Assembly (NCBI RefSeq): GCF_019511605.1 | Contig: NZ_JAEUAV010000004.1 | Span: 62,001 to 126,000 of the forward strand | Source: Paraburkholderia phenoliruptrix | GTDB taxonomy: Bacteria; Pseudomonadota; Gammaproteobacteria; Burkholderiales; Burkholderiaceae | Direction of reading: 5' to 3' | Length of the DNA stretch: 64,000 nt | Shown: positions 35,313-46,108 of the stretch, piece after piece | Layout of the letters: every line of letters starts with the position of its first letter | Numbering within the stretch: position 1 is the first letter of the stretch | Position numbers and translations under genes: made by a program | Notes under the pieces: generated by a model | The model's database searches: none | What the model was told of the DNA's origin: nothing | The model's input: the letters and a program-made list of their open reading frames with translations, nothing else

Positions 35313-36611
35313 ATGAAAAAAGGCTTCTATACAATTATCGCGGCGCAGTTCATTTCGTCGCTGGCGGACAATGCCCTGCTGATCGCCGCCATTGCGTTGT
35401 TGTCCGTGATCCGTTCCGCCGCGTGGGTCACGCCGCTGCTGCAGATTTTCTTCACCATTTCATATGTGCTGCTTGCGCCCTTTGTCGGCGCGTTCGCGGA
35501 CGCTCTGCAAAAGCGCCACGTCATGTTCATCTCCAATGCGCTGAAGGCAAGTGGCTGCATGATGATGATCGCAGGCGTGCATCCGATGATCGCTTACGGC
35601 GTGGTGGGCTTCGGCGCCGCCGCCTATTCGCCGGCGAAATACGGGATTCTCACCGAGCTGCTGCCCGCCGAAAAACTCGTCAAGGCCAACGCGTGGCTCG
35701 AATCGGCTACCGTGCTGTCGACTATCGTCGGCACGATGGTCGGCGGCGCGCTCATCAGCACATTTGCCGACAGATTCGTCGCGCATGCGCATCTGCCGCT
35801 GATCCGTTCATCGGCAGATCTTGCGATGTTCGCGGTCATGCTCACCTACGCGATCGCGGCCGCGATCAACGTTTTCATTCCCGACACCGGCGCGCGCTAC
35901 CCGAACCGGCTCTCGGAACCGACGAGGCTCGTCGGCGACTTCTATCACTGCTTCAACGTGCTGTGGGCCGACAAGCTCGCGCAAATCGCGTTGTGGGTCA
36001 CGACGCTCATGTGGGGCGGCGCAGTAACGTTGCAGTTGCTGGTGCTGAAATGGGCCAACGTGAACCTCGGCTTGTCGCTTTCGAAGGCGGCCGTGATGCA
36101 GGGCGTGACGGGCCTCGGCATTGCCGTCGGCGCGGCTGCGGCCGCGGCGCTCATTCCGCTGCGCCGCTCGCTTCGCGTGCTGCCGGTCGGCATTGTCACC
36201 GGCGCGGTGGCCATTGCCATGGCCTTCTACAACAAGAACCTTTTTCCTGCGGACGCGGGCATACACGTCGGTTCGTACGGGGTGCCGTTGTACATCGTGC
36301 TCGCCTATCCGCTGATGATCCTGCTTGGCGCTCTATCCGGTTTCTTCATCGTGCCGATGAATGCGATTCTCCAGCATCGCGGCGCCACGCTGCTGTCCGC
36401 GGGACATTCGATCGCGGTGCAGAACTTCAATCAGAATCTCGCCGTGCTGCTGATGCTCGGCGCGTACGCGCTGTTGCTGACGGCGAAGATGCCGGCGCAG
36501 TGGATCATTGTCGTGTTTGGCGTTTTCATCACGTTCATGATGTGGCTCGCAAAACGGCGCAGTGCGACGAACGAACGTACGGCCAACATGCACGTGCTGC
36601 TCGAGGAGTAA
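35313..36611 (+). CDS. lplT: Lysophospholipid transporter LplT (MFS)
   Basis: A 432-residue major facilitator protein with about 12 hydrophobic segments. The start MKKGFYTIIAAQFISSLADNALLIAA-like and FGAAAYSPAKYGILTELLPAEKLVKANAWLES are typical of LplT, which flips lysophospholipids across the inner membrane for reacylation. The acyltransferase partner Aas, often fused or adjacent in other bacteria, is not next to it here. The frame is open upstream, but ATG 35313 is the family start. Confidence 0.92.
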   Translation: MKKGFYTIIAAQFISSLADNALLIAAIALLSVIRSAAWVTPLLQIFFTISYVLLAPFVGAFADALQKRHVMFISNALKASGCMMMIAGVHPMIAYGVVGFGAAAYSPAKYGILTELLPAEKLVKANAWLESATVLSTIVGTMVGGALISTFADRFVAHAHLPLIRSSADLAMFAVMLTYAIAAAINVFIPDTGARYPNRLSEPTRLVGDFYHCFNVLWADKLAQIALWVTTLMWGGAVTLQLLVLKWANVNLGLSLSKAAVMQGVTGLGIAVGAAAAAALIPLRRSLRVLPVGIVTGAVAIAMAFYNKNLFPADAGIHVGSYGVPLYIVLAYPLMILLGALSGFFIVPMNAILQHRGATLLSAGHSIAVQNFNQNLAVLLMLGAYALLLTAKMPAQWIIVVFGVFITFMMWLAKRRSATNERTANMHVLLEE

Positions 36612-36746
36612 TGGCGGCGTAAGCGGAGCGCGCATGGCCGAGCCACACATCATAGCGGCGTGCTTTGGCCATCCGGCCAGGGTCCGCTCGCCTCGCCGGC
36701 GGGTTAAACTCACGCCCTGTACAGCTAAAGCAGAAAGACACCGAGG

Positions 36747-39422
36747 ATGGGCACTCAAACCGCAGCGGCCAGCGACGTCGCACAACACACGCCAATGATG
36801 CAGCAGTACCTACGCATCAAGGCCGAGCACCCGGGCACGCTGGTGTTCTACCGGATGGGCGACTTCTACGAACTGTTCTTCGACGACGCGGAAAAAGCCG
36901 CGCGCCTGCTCGATCTCACGCTCACGCAGCGCGGTGCGTCGGCGGGCAATCCGATCAAGATGGCGGGCGTGCCGCATCACGCGGTCGAACAGTACCTGGC
37001 GAAGCTGGTGAAGCTCGGCGAGTCGGTGGCCATCTGCGAGCAGATCGGCGATCCGGCCACGTCGAAGGGTCCCGTGGAGCGCAAGGTCGTGCGCGTCGTC
37101 ACGCCGGGCACGCTCACGGACGCCGCGCTGCTGTCCGACAAGAACGACGTATTCCTCATGGCAATGTGCGTTGCGCACAATCGCCGCGGCGTCGCGACAA
37201 GCGTCGGGCTCGCCTGGCTGAATCTCGCGAGCGGCGCGTTGCGGCTCGCAGAAGTCGCACCCGACCAGGTCGCCGCCACGCTCGAACGGATAGACCCCGC
37301 GGAAATTCTGGTCGCCGATACCGACGCCGACACCGCCGGCTCAGCCCCGCCCACAGGCAATCGCGCGTTGACGCGCGTGCCGGCGTGGCATTTCGACGTC
37401 GCCTCGGGTACGCAGCGTCTGTGCGACCAGTTGGAAGTGGCCGGGCTAGACGGCTTCGGCGCGCATTCGCTCACCTGCGCGTGCGGCGCGGCGGGCGCGC
37501 TGCTGCTGTATGCTGCCGCGACGCAAGGGCAGCAACTGCGGCATGTGCGCAGCCTGAAGGTCGAACACGAATCGGAATATATCGGCCTCGACCCCGCCAC
37601 GCGGCGCAACCTCGAAATCACGCAGACCCTGCGCGGCACCGAATCGCCCACGCTGTGCTCGTTGCTCGACACCTGTTGCACGACCATGGGCAGCCGTTTG
37701 CTGCGTCACTGGCTGCATCATCCGCCGCGCGATCCGGTGCATGCACAATCGCGCCAGCAGGCTATCGGCGCGCTGCTCGAGGCGCCCGCCGGCGCGGACG
37801 TCGACGCGCTGCGCGGCGCGCTGCGACATATCTCGGATATCGAGCGGATCACTGGCCGTCTCGCGCTGCTGTCGGCGCGCCCTCGCGATCTGTCGAGCTT
37901 GCGCGATACCTTTATCGCGTTGCCCGAACTGCGCGCAAAAGTCGCGGCCGTCACGTCGAATGCGCAGTCGCTGGCGCGCATCGACACGTCGCTCGAGCCG
38001 CCGCAAGCATGTGTCGAGTTGCTCGTGCGGGCCATCGCGCCCGAACCCGCCGCGATGGTGCGCGACGGCGGCGTGATCGCCCGCGGCTACGATCCTGAGC
38101 TTGACGAACTCAGGGATATTTCGGAGAACTGTGGGCAGTTCCTGATCGATCTCGAAACGCGCGAGCGCGCACGCACGGGCATCGGCAATCTGCGTGTCGA
38201 GTACAACAAGGTGCACGGCTTCTATATCGAAGTCACGCGCGGCCAGACCGACAAGGTTCCGGACGATTATCGCCGCCGTCAGACGTTGAAGAATGCCGAG
38301 CGCTACATCACGCCGGAACTCAAGACATTCGAAGACAAGGCGCTGTCCGCACAGGAACGTGCACTGGCCCGTGAGCGCTCGCTGTATGAAGCGCTGTTGC
38401 AGGCGCTGTTGCCCTTCATTCCGGACTGCCAGCGCGTTGCCTCGGCGCTCGCGGAGCTCGATCTTCTCGCCGCTTTCGCCGAACGTGCTCGCGCGCTCGA
38501 CTGGGTCGCGCCGCGCTTTTCGCCGGACGCGGGCATCGACATCGAGCAGGGCCGGCATCCGGTCGTGGAAGCCCAGGTGGAACAGTTCACCGCAAACGAC
38601 TGCACGCTCACACCGGAGCGCAAACTGCTGCTGATCACCGGCCCCAACATGGGCGGTAAATCGACCTTCATGCGGCAGACGGCGCTGATCACGCTGCTCG
38701 CGTATGTGGGCAGCTACGTGCCGGCGCGGCGCGCGGCATTCGGCCCCGTCGACCGCATTTTCACGCGCATCGGCGCCGCCGACGACCTCGCGGGCGGCCG
38801 TTCGACCTTCATGGTCGAAATGACCGAAGCGGCCGCGATTCTGAACGACGCTACGCCGCAAAGCCTCGTGCTGATGGACGAAATCGGCCGCGGCACCTCG
38901 ACGTTCGACGGCCTCGCGCTCGCGTGGGCGATCGCGCGGCATCTGCTCGCGCACAACGGTTGCCATACTCTCTTCGCAACGCACTACTTCGAACTGACGC
39001 AGTTGCCGGCGGAATTTCCCCAGGCGGCCAACGTGCATCTGTCGGCGGTTGAGCACGGGCGCAGCATTGTGTTCCTGCATGCGGTCAACGAAGGGCCGGC
39101 AAGCCAGAGCTATGGTTTGCAGGTCGCACAGCTCGCCGGCGTGCCGAACGCGGTAATCCGCTCGGCCCGCAAGCATCTCGTTTATCTCGAACAACAATCG
39201 GCAGGACAACCGGCGCCGCAGCTCGACTTGTTCGCCGCGCCGCCGGCACTGCTGGAAGATGCGGACGACGACGAGCCGCAAACCGGGCACGAGGCGCCGG
39301 CACTCCAGGCGCTCGTCGAGCGGCTGCGCGGCATCGATCCAAACGATCTGCGCCCACGCGAAGCGCTCGATCTGCTGTATGAACTGCACGAGTTGGCCGC
39401 TGCGCCGGATGCCGGTCGTTGA
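36747..39422 (+). CDS. mutS: DNA mismatch repair protein MutS
   Basis: MutS recognises mismatches and starts repair with MutL. The 891-residue protein has the mismatch-reading GDFYELF near the N-terminus (Phe-x-Glu), the clamp and lever domains, Walker [10 protein letters not shown] and [19 protein letters not shown] (Walker B and signature), and a C-terminal tail with [26 protein letters not shown], the tetramer region. The downstream gene starts inside its last codons. Confidence 0.98.
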   Translation: MGTQTAAASDVAQHTPMMQQYLRIKAEHPGTLVFYRMGDFYELFFDDAEKAARLLDLTLTQRGASAGNPIKMAGVPHHAVEQYLAKLVKLGESVAICEQIGDPATSKGPVERKVVRVVTPGTLTDAALLSDKNDVFLMAMCVAHNRRGVATSVGLAWLNLASGALRLAEVAPDQVAATLERIDPAEILVADTDADTAGSAPPTGNRALTRVPAWHFDVASGTQRLCDQLEVAGLDGFGAHSLTCACGAAGALLLYAAATQGQQLRHVRSLKVEHESEYIGLDPATRRNLEITQTLRGTESPTLCSLLDTCCTTMGSRLLRHWLHHPPRDPVHAQSRQQAIGALLEAPAGADVDALRGALRHISDIERITGRLALLSARPRDLSSLRDTFIALPELRAKVAAVTSNAQSLARIDTSLEPPQACVELLVRAIAPEPAAMVRDGGVIARGYDPELDELRDISENCGQFLIDLETRERARTGIGNLRVEYNKVHGFYIEVTRGQTDKVPDDYRRRQTLKNAERYITPELKTFEDKALSAQERALARERSLYEALLQALLPFIPDCQRVASALAELDLLAAFAERARALDWVAPRFSPDAGIDIEQGRHPVVEAQVEQFTANDCTLTPERKLLLITGPNMGGKSTFMRQTALITLLAYVGSYVPARRAAFGPVDRIFTRIGAADDLAGGRSTFMVEMTEAAAILNDATPQSLVLMDEIGRGTSTFDGLALAWAIARHLLAHNGCHTLFATHYFELTQLPAEFPQAANVHLSAVEHGRSIVFLHAVNEGPASQSYGLQVAQLAGVPNAVIRSARKHLVYLEQQSAGQPAPQLDLFAAPPALLEDADDDEPQTGHEAPALQALVERLRGIDPNDLRPREALDLLYELHELAAAPDAGR

Positions 39423-40785
39423 CGCACGCGTGCTTGCAAAGCGGCCGCGCCGGTTGCGCGCGGCACTCGCCGTTGCGTGTGCGCTAGCAACTAGCCGTGC
39501 ATTGCGCCGCACGTTGCTCGCGTCTGCATTGGCGCTGGCGCTAGCGTGCTCGTGGCCGGTCGCGGCGGCTTACGCGCAAGCGCCGCATTACCGGTTTGCA
39601 GTCATCGCGAACACGATGCAAAGCCCCGCGGACGAAGCGCCCACGCAGCGGCTCATCGACGCGATCGGTCGCGAGCGAGGCGTGTCGTTCATCGTCTACG
39701 ACGGCAACCTGAAAGGCCCCAAGGAAGCCTGTCGCGACGCGCTCTACGAACGGCGGCACGCCGTGCTGGAAACTTCGCGGCCGGCACTTTTCTTCATTCC
39801 CGGCCAGCATGACTGGGTCGATTGCACGAGCGCGCAAGCCGGCGGCTTCGATCCGGTGGAACGGCTCGACCAGTTGCGTCAGACACTGCTCGGCGACGCT
39901 CAATCAATGGGCCAGAACCCGATGCCGTTGACGCGCGAAAGCGAGGTGTCGCGCTTTCGCCCTTATCGCGAGAATGCCCGCTGGCAGTTGGGAGACACGG
40001 TGTTCGTCGCGCTGAACGCGCCGAGCCCGAACAATCACTATCTGACTGCAGGGGGCCGCAACGGCGAGTTCGAAGACCGCGTGATCGCCAACGCATTCTG
40101 GCTCCAGCACGCCGGTGAATATGCAAAGCGCCGCGACGCACGCGCAATCGTCGTGTTCATTCAGGGCGATCCCGAACCCGAGCGCTATGAACGGCCTGAG
40201 CGGTTCGCATGGTTGCGCTTTGGCCGCAATTCGCGCCGCGACGGATTTCTCGAGTTCAAGCGCAGCCTCGTCAAGCTCGCACAGACCTTTCAGAGGCCGG
40301 TGCTCGTGATTCATTGCGACGACGAACGCGCGAGCGGCGGCTTCGTGATCGACCAGCCGTTACGCAACGACAAGGGGAATCAGGTGACGAACCTCACGCG
40401 TGTCGCGCTTGCGCCGCATGATCGTCATAACCAATGGATTGAGATTGAGGCGGATTTCGACAGAACGCCGCCGTTTCGCGTGACCATGCGCGATGTGCCG
40501 CGGCAATTGCCGATGCCCACGGCGCCCCCTGTATTGCAAAGAGACGAGCCTGCCGCCTCTATGCCAGCAGTGCCGTCGCTCGGACCCGCCTCCGAGTTGC
40601 CACCGCTTTTGCAAACGCCAGGTCAGCCGCAGCCGGACCCGCAGGAGTTCGAACAGTTGCCGCGTATTCCCGCCGACCAGGGCGGCGGGGGCTACGGGCC
40701 GGCGACCTCCGTTGCGCCCGCGCAGCGCAGCGCGCCAGCGGCGCCCGGTGCGCCGGGGGCCTCGGGTACTTCGGGCTCGCCCTGA
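39409..40785 (+). CDS. Secreted degenerate metallophosphoesterase-like protein
   Basis: A protein of about 458 residues whose start overlaps mutS by 14 nt (ATG 39409; a GTG at 39430 is also possible). A signal-like segment (about 34-57, ending AAAYAQ) predicts export. The layout resembles calcineurin-like phosphoesterases: FAVIANTMQ at the place of the D-x-H motif, VYDGNLKG at the GD-x-x-x position and FFIPGQHDW at the GNHD position, then VIHCDDE. The first two metal motifs are not canonical, so activity is doubtful. The last 100 residues are Pro/Ala/Gly-rich. It is convergent with slyD, 3 nt apart. Confidence 0.78.
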   Translation: MPVVDARVLAKRPRRLRAALAVACALATSRALRRTLLASALALALACSWPVAAAYAQAPHYRFAVIANTMQSPADEAPTQRLIDAIGRERGVSFIVYDGNLKGPKEACRDALYERRHAVLETSRPALFFIPGQHDWVDCTSAQAGGFDPVERLDQLRQTLLGDAQSMGQNPMPLTRESEVSRFRPYRENARWQLGDTVFVALNAPSPNNHYLTAGGRNGEFEDRVIANAFWLQHAGEYAKRRDARAIVVFIQGDPEPERYERPERFAWLRFGRNSRRDGFLEFKRSLVKLAQTFQRPVLVIHCDDERASGGFVIDQPLRNDKGNQVTNLTRVALAPHDRHNQWIEIEADFDRTPPFRVTMRDVPRQLPMPTAPPVLQRDEPAASMPAVPSLGPASELPPLLQTPGQPQPDPQEFEQLPRIPADQGGGGYGPATSVAPAQRSAPAAPGAPGASGTSGSP

Positions 40786-40788
40786 AGC

Positions 40789-41334
40789 TCAGTGCAGCGT
40801 GGGGCCTGACTTGCCGCTTTCGTCGTCCGCGTCGTCGTCTTCGTCGAGCACTTCCAGACCGTCCGCGCCGTGCGCGTGTTCGTGCTGGATCTCGTCTTCG
40901 GTGGCCGGGCGCACGTCTTTCACCGTCAACGCGAAGCGCAGTGCCATGCCGGCGAGCGGATGGTTGCCGTCGAGCACCACCTTGTCTTCGGCCACGTCGG
41001 TCACTACGTAGACGAGCGAATCGAGATCCTCGTCGCCCTCTTCCGGCGTGCCTTCGAACTGCATGCCGACTTCGAGCGGTTCCGGAAAGCGGTTGCGCGG
41101 CTCGATCTTCACGAGTTCCGGATCGTACTCGCCGAACGCGTCTTGCGGCTCGAGCTGGATCTGGGTCTCGAAGCCGGCCTCGTGGCCGTCGAGCTCTTCC
41201 TCGATCTTGGGGAACGTGCCATCATAGCCGCCGTGCAGATAGACCATCGGCTCGTCGCTCTCTTCAATCAGATTGCCTTGCGCATCCGACAGCTTGTAAG
41301 CGACCGACACGACGGTGTTCTTTGCGATTTTCAT
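40789..41334 (-). CDS. slyD: FKBP-type peptidyl-prolyl isomerase SlyD
   Basis: A 181-residue PPIase/chaperone. The FKBP core (VVSVAYKLSDAQGNLIEES, YLHGGYDGTFPKIEEELDGHEAG) encloses the insert-in-flap chaperone domain (FGEYDPELVKIEPRNRFP), and DGNHPLAGMALRF is typical of SlyD. The acidic, His-containing tail (EHAHGADGLEVLDEDDDADDE) is short and lacks the long His/Cys metal-binding tail of E. coli SlyD. Start chosen at 41334 (MKIAKNTVVS). Divergent from the RoxA-type gene. Confidence 0.93.
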   Translation of the reverse strand: MKIAKNTVVSVAYKLSDAQGNLIEESDEPMVYLHGGYDGTFPKIEEELDGHEAGFETQIQLEPQDAFGEYDPELVKIEPRNRFPEPLEVGMQFEGTPEEGDEDLDSLVYVVTDVAEDKVVLDGNHPLAGMALRFALTVKDVRPATEDEIQHEHAHGADGLEVLDEDDDADDESGKSGPTLH

Positions 41335-41366
41335 TCGATTCTCCAGAATACAACTCACATTATACG

Positions 41367-42617
41367 ATGCCCAGGCGGCCCACTCACCACCCGGCCGAAG
41401 CAGCTTCGGCACGCCATTTGTCGTCGGCTCAAAAGCCCGCTTCCGCGCTTCTCCCGCCTCCGCCCGACACGCCAACGCCGCTCCTCGGCAATCTCACGCC
41501 GTCGCAATTCATGCGCCGGTACTGGCAGAAAAAGCCCCTGCTGATTCGCCAGGCCATTCCGAACGTCGAGTCGCCGGTTTCGCGCGACGAGCTGTTCGCA
41601 CTGGCAGATCAGGACGAAGTGGAGTCGCGGCTCATCACTCACTTTCGCAACAAGTGGCAACTGGAGCACGGCCCGGTCGCGCCCGACGAACTGCCCACGG
41701 TGAAACAGCGTGCGTGGACCCTGCTCGTGCAAGGCGTCGACCTGCACGACGACCGCGCGCGCACCCTGCTCGACCGCTTCCGCTTTGTTCCCGACGCGCG
41801 ACTTGACGATCTGATGATCTCCTATGCGACGGACGGTGGCGGCGTTGGTCCGCACTTCGATTCCTACGATGTGTTTCTTTTGCAAGTAAAAGGCAAGCGG
41901 CGTTGGCGAATCAGCGCGCAGAAAGATCTGACGCTGCAACCCGGCATGCCGTTGAAAGTTTTACAGAACTTTGAGGCAGAACAAGAGTGGGTGCTTGAGC
42001 CTGGCGACATGCTTTATCTGCCGCCGCATATCGCCCACGACGGCGTGGCCGAAGGCGAGTGCATGACCTGCTCGATCGGCTTTCGCGCGGCGTCGGCCGG
42101 CGAGCTGACCGCCCAGTTCCTTTACCACCTCGCCGAGCGCGGCGAGGCCAGCGGCCGGACCGGCGGGCTTTACCGCGACCCGCAGCAGCCTGCCGTCGAC
42201 CGCCCGGCGGAACTGCCTGCGGCGCTCGTCGAGCGGGTTGGCGCAATCCTTGCTGAAATTGCGTGGAATGAGCAGGACATTGCGTCGTTCCTTGGCACGT
42301 ATCTCAGCGAACCCAAGCCGAGTGTCGTCTTCGATCCGCCGCAAAGGCCGCTCAACGAAGCACGTTTTATCAGTCAGGCATCGAAATCAGGTGTGCGACT
42401 GGACCGCAAGACTAACCTGTTGTACAACCGTCGCTTTTTCTTCGTAAATGGAGAGAAAACGGCATTTGACGGGACGAAAAAGTGGCTGTTTGAACTCGCT
42501 GATCGCCGGTCTTTGAGTGCGAAACGCTTTGTAACACTCTCGCACGATTCGTCGGTGACAGCACGGCTACACGAGTGGTATCGTGCGGGCTGGATACAGA
42601 TAGGCGAGCTTGCCTAG
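41367..42617 (+). CDS. JmjC/cupin ribosomal oxygenase (RoxA/YcfD type)
   Basis: A 416-residue Fe(II)/2-oxoglutarate oxygenase. The E. coli relative YcfD/RoxA hydroxylates an arginine of ribosomal protein L16. LTPSQFMRRYWQKKPLLIRQA is the family start after a 40-residue variable tail; the metal triad is seen in GPHFDSYDVFLLQ (His and Asp) and LYLPPHIAHDGVAEG (His); the C-terminal winged-helix part has LYNRRFFFVNGE. ATG 41367 lies 32 nt from the divergent slyD start, so promoters overlap. Confidence 0.92.
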   Translation: MPRRPTHHPAEAASARHLSSAQKPASALLPPPPDTPTPLLGNLTPSQFMRRYWQKKPLLIRQAIPNVESPVSRDELFALADQDEVESRLITHFRNKWQLEHGPVAPDELPTVKQRAWTLLVQGVDLHDDRARTLLDRFRFVPDARLDDLMISYATDGGGVGPHFDSYDVFLLQVKGKRRWRISAQKDLTLQPGMPLKVLQNFEAEQEWVLEPGDMLYLPPHIAHDGVAEGECMTCSIGFRAASAGELTAQFLYHLAERGEASGRTGGLYRDPQQPAVDRPAELPAALVERVGAILAEIAWNEQDIASFLGTYLSEPKPSVVFDPPQRPLNEARFISQASKSGVRLDRKTNLLYNRRFFFVNGEKTAFDGTKKWLFELADRRSLSAKRFVTLSHDSSVTARLHEWYRAGWIQIGELA

Positions 42618-42711
42618 CCTCGCGTGTCTGTTATACACAGTACATTGAAATTTTGTATGAGAAAGACAACGTATTGACCCCGGATTTATGGATTGTCAGT
42701 ACGAAAGTGCA

Positions 42712-42717
42712 TATAAT
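42712..42717 (+). promoter_or_regulatory. Candidate -10 box upstream of the Ala-rich lipoprotein gene
   Basis: TATAAT preceded by GTGCA in an AT-richer stretch. TTGTCA at 42693-42698 is too close for a standard -35 (13 nt). The leader would be about 130 nt. Confidence 0.4.
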
Positions 42718-42850
42718 TTCCGCCCAAGCCGTAGGGAAGATTCCTGCTCGTCAAAAGAGCGTCTCCACCAGCGGCCCAGGTCGGTGTTGGAGCACATTAC
42801 CGGTATTATTTTGCGCTGTTGCTTACCTTTAACCATAAAAGGACGTGATC

Positions 42851-43117
42851 ATGAAGAAATCCCTCCTCGTAGCATCCCTGTTGGCAGCTGTGGCACTGGC
42901 TGCATGCAACAAGAGCAACGACCAAGCCGCTGCCCCGGCTGCTAGCGACGCTGCTGCCGCTTCGGCACCGGCTGCCGCCGCAGCTTCGGATTCGGCTGCT
43001 GCTGCTTCGGGTGCGGCTGCTGCTGCGAGCGACGCTGCTGCTTCGGCTACGACCGCTGCTTCGGACGCAGGCGCTGCTGCTTCGGCTGCTGCTCCGGCTT
43101 CGGGCGCAAGCCAGTAA
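42851..43117 (+). CDS. Small Ala/Ser-rich lipoprotein
   Basis: An 88-residue protein with a lipoprotein signal (MKKSLLVASLLAAVALAAC type; Cys20 in LAAC). The rest is almost only Ala, Ser, Asp, Gly and Pro in units such as ASDAAA and AAASG. AAAGGA precedes the ATG by 7 nt. Such proteins are common in Burkholderia and of unknown function; an envelope role is possible. A strong terminator follows, so it is a single-gene unit. Confidence 0.85.
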   Translation: MKKSLLVASLLAAVALAACNKSNDQAAAPAASDAAAASAPAAAAASDSAAAASGAAAAASDAAASATTAASDAGAAASAAAPASGASQ

Positions 43118-43185
43118 GCTGTCGCGTAGGGTTCGCCTTAGGGCGAAAACTGCATCGGGAAGTCATCGCGATTTCCCGAGTGGTA

Positions 43186-43227
43186 AAGCAAAACGCCACA
43201 GACTCAGGTCTGTGGCGTTTTGCTTTT
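43186..43227 (+). terminator. Long hairpin terminator after the lipoprotein gene
   Basis: A perfect 19-bp stem from AAAGCAAAACGCCACAGAC, loop TCAG. Just upstream TCGGGAA (43156-43162) and TTCCCGA (43174-43180) form a second stem. Confidence 0.85.
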
Positions 43228-43336
43228 CGGGCTTTGCTTTTGGGGGGTCTGTTTCTGCGGGCCTGTTATGCGGCAGCGGATCGCAGCGCATTTATAACGC
43301 CGATTTAACGGCGCGAATCCGCAAATCCCTTCACGG

Positions 43337-45634
43337 CTAGTCAAGCCCCGCCCGTTGGGCCACGTTGCCGCTCTCTTCAAAGAACTCGCGCACCACTTTT
43401 ATCTCGCGAGTTCGCTTGAACGGCGGCAGGCTTTGCCAGATCCGGCGTCCATAAGGCTTATCGACAAGACGCGTATCGCAGATCATCAGCACGCCACGGT
43501 CCGTCTCCGCGCGAATCAGGCGACCTGCGCCCTGCTTGAGCGTGATGACCGCCTGCGGCAGTTGATGGACCGCAAACGGGCTCAAACCTTTCTTCGTGAG
43601 CGCATCGAGCCGCGCCGACAGAACCGGGTCGTCAGGCGGCGCAAAAGGCAGCTTGTCGATCACGACGAGCGACAGAGCATCGCCGCGCACGTCGACACCT
43701 TCCCAGAAGCTCTGACTGCCCACGAGAATCGCATTACCGTACGCGCGGAAGCGATCCAGCAATTCCGTGCGGCTTGCATCGCCCTGGACGAGCAGCGGAT
43801 AGTTCCAGCCGCGCGCCTCGATTACATCGCGCAGTTTTGCGGAGATGCGGTCCACCGCGCGCAACGTCGTACACAACATGAATACGCCGCCGCCCGACGC
43901 TTCGATTGCCGGCAACGCCGCGTCGAACACGGCGTCGGTGAACATCGGCGACGACGGCTGCGGCAGGTTGCGCGGCACATACAGCAGCCCTTGCGACGGA
44001 TAGTCGAACGGGCTTGGCAAGGTCATCGAACGTTTCGCGTTAAGGCCCATTTGCGCGGCATAGTGCGTGAAGTCGCCGCGCACCGACAAGGTGGCCGACG
44101 TGAAGATCCACGCGCGGGGCACGCCGGCACGCTGCTTCGCGAAAATCGGCGCGACCGAGAGCGGCGTCTCGTGCAACTGCACGGTATGCGCGAAGACTTC
44201 GATCCAGCGCACCTTTTCATTCGGATCGGCGCGCTCGCCCTTGCCCTCGGTCGTGGCGCCGGGAGCCGCATCCGCGGCTTCCCGCTCTAGCTCGGTTGGC
44301 GGCGTGGTCCAGCCAGCCAGCACCGCTTGCAACTCGCGGGCGCGGCGCAGACATGCGCCGATCGACTCGGCGCGCTCGGCCTGCCCCGCAAGCGCGGACT
44401 CGAGCGCATTGAGCTCGGTCTCGAGCGCTTCGAGCGCAGCGAATAAAGGATGGTCGTCGGGCAACTGGCCGATCGACAGACGCACCGAATCTTCCTTGAA
44501 TGCGAGCCGCACGTCGCGCGCGGCGCGTTCCAGCGTGGAGCCGAGCTTGACCCAGTCCACCGCGTCGCGTGCGTGGCCCAAACCCTCGGCCACCGAATCG
44601 CGCGCGAGCTCGAGAAACTGCGCGGTCGAAAGCGTCTCACCGAAAAACAGCGTGGCCGTTTCCGGAAGCTGATGCGCTTCGTCGAAGATGATCGTGTTGG
44701 CGGTGGGCAGCAGTTCAGCCATGCCGGTATCGCGCAACATGATGTCGGCGAAAAAGAGATGGTGATTCACCACCACGATGTCGGCCTGCTGTGCCTCGCG
44801 GCGCGCCTGCATCACGAAGCAGTCCTTGTAGTGCGGACACTCCTGGCCGAGACAGTTTTCGCGCGTGGACGTGACCATCGACCACACCGCCGCCGTTTCG
44901 GGCACGCTCGCCAGCTCAGCCTTGTCGCCGGTGCGCGTGATCTTTGCAAAGCGCACGATGTCCTGCAAATACGAGGTTTCCTGGCGCGACGGCAAGCGGC
45001 CGTTATCTGCCGTGCGCTGCAGATAGTAGTGGCACAGGTAATTCGCGCGCCCCTTGAGCATTGCCACCGACACAGGCACCGCAAGTGCGTCGCGAACCGT
45101 CGGGATATCGCGCTGAAAAAGCTGATCCTGCAAGTGCTTGGTGCCCGTAGAGACGATCACCTTGCCGCCCCACAACATGGCCGGCACCAGATATGCATAG
45201 GTCTTGCCGGTGCCCGTACCTGCTTCGACGATCAGCGTGTTCTCGCCGCCGTCGAGCGGCTGTGCTTCGTCGGCTTCGGCGGCCTCGGCTGGCGCGTCGG
45301 CACCCGCGGTTTGCAGACGCCGCGCCGGACGCTTTTGCGCTTCGAACATCGCGGGCTCGGGCATCGCACGACCCGACGCTTCCATCGCGGCGGCCACCGC
45401 GCGGGACATTTCGATTTGCGACGCGCGCGAGCGATAGCCGTCGATCTGCCGCGCGAGCAGGCCGTTGTCGGCGAAAATCTCGTTGAGTTCCGCGGCGCGC
45501 CGCGGATTGAGCGATGCGCTCAGCGCGGACGCGGCAGGACGCGACTCGGCGGTGCCGGTCTGTGACGTCGCGCCCGCGGTACTCGCGTGTGGTGAGGTTT
45601 CAAGCGGTGAATTCAAGGCAAGCGTTTCCTGCAA
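43337..45634 (-). CDS. DinG/YoaA-family ATP-dependent DNA helicase
   Basis: A 765-residue XPD-like superfamily 2 helicase. Walker A is in EAGTGTGKTYAYL, the iron-sulfur cluster cysteines are in NYLCHYY, ENCLGQECPHYKDC, the DEAH box is IFDEAHQLPE, and the C-terminal motifs are LVGSQSFWEGVDVRGD and QGAGRLIRAETDRGVL. The 5'-3' helicase family resolves R-loops and G-quadruplexes or aids stalled forks. The first 90 residues have a variable segment, and DEAH-independent residues 110-125 are Ala/Glu-rich. It follows the YdcH-like gene by 46 nt. Confidence 0.93.
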   Translation of the reverse strand: MQETLALNSPLETSPHASTAGATSQTGTAESRPAASALSASLNPRRAAELNEIFADNGLLARQIDGYRSRASQIEMSRAVAAAMEASGRAMPEPAMFEAQKRPARRLQTAGADAPAEAAEADEAQPLDGGENTLIVEAGTGTGKTYAYLVPAMLWGGKVIVSTGTKHLQDQLFQRDIPTVRDALAVPVSVAMLKGRANYLCHYYLQRTADNGRLPSRQETSYLQDIVRFAKITRTGDKAELASVPETAAVWSMVTSTRENCLGQECPHYKDCFVMQARREAQQADIVVVNHHLFFADIMLRDTGMAELLPTANTIIFDEAHQLPETATLFFGETLSTAQFLELARDSVAEGLGHARDAVDWVKLGSTLERAARDVRLAFKEDSVRLSIGQLPDDHPLFAALEALETELNALESALAGQAERAESIGACLRRARELQAVLAGWTTPPTELEREAADAAPGATTEGKGERADPNEKVRWIEVFAHTVQLHETPLSVAPIFAKQRAGVPRAWIFTSATLSVRGDFTHYAAQMGLNAKRSMTLPSPFDYPSQGLLYVPRNLPQPSSPMFTDAVFDAALPAIEASGGGVFMLCTTLRAVDRISAKLRDVIEARGWNYPLLVQGDASRTELLDRFRAYGNAILVGSQSFWEGVDVRGDALSLVVIDKLPFAPPDDPVLSARLDALTKKGLSPFAVHQLPQAVITLKQGAGRLIRAETDRGVLMICDTRLVDKPYGRRIWQSLPPFKRTREIKVVREFFEESGNVAQRAGLD

Positions 45635-45680
45635 AGTCCGGCCCGCGCGGCGCGCGCCCGGCGCCTGCCAGGCCGCGAAC

Positions 45681-45899
45681 TCAGGCGCGTGCGTCCGGTT
45701 CGAGCTGCAATTGCAGCAAGATGATGGTGTCCTTGACTTTGAGCTTGCGCTTTTTCAGGCGCCGCAGCTCGAAGTCGTCGATGCCGGGTTCATCCGACAT
45801 TCGGTCGATCAAACGGTCGAGCCCACTGTGCTCCGATTCCAGTTGCAGAATCCGGTCGCGCAGCGTTTCCGCATTGATGACCTGATGTTGATCCCGCAT
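45681..45899 (-). CDS. YdcH/DUF465-family small protein
   Basis: A 72-residue helical protein with the family pattern LESEHSGLDRLIDRM, then LRRLKKRKLKVKDTIILLQLQ. The function of the family is unknown. It sits just upstream of the helicase gene on the same strand. Confidence 0.88.
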   Translation of the reverse strand: MRDQHQVINAETLRDRILQLESEHSGLDRLIDRMSDEPGIDDFELRRLKKRKLKVKDTIILLQLQLEPDARA

Positions 45900-46108
45900 G
45901 CCCGCCTCCGCTCGACTGCGGCACGGGCTGCATGTTGGCCATGCTCAGCCCATTGCCTGAGGTTGCTGTCCGGCTCAGAACTTCGTTGCGGCGACTGTAT
46001 GCGCACTGCTGACGGTCTCCGCGACCTTCACTACCGCGATAATACAACCGCAAACCGCCGCAAGGTCGTGTGCCGCGCGGGCGCGACACGACTGCGGCGG
46101 GCTGCGGC

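Noticed and set aside
37446..39512. Minus-strand open frame of almost 700 codons
   Set aside because: It is antisense to mutS and shows no protein family features.
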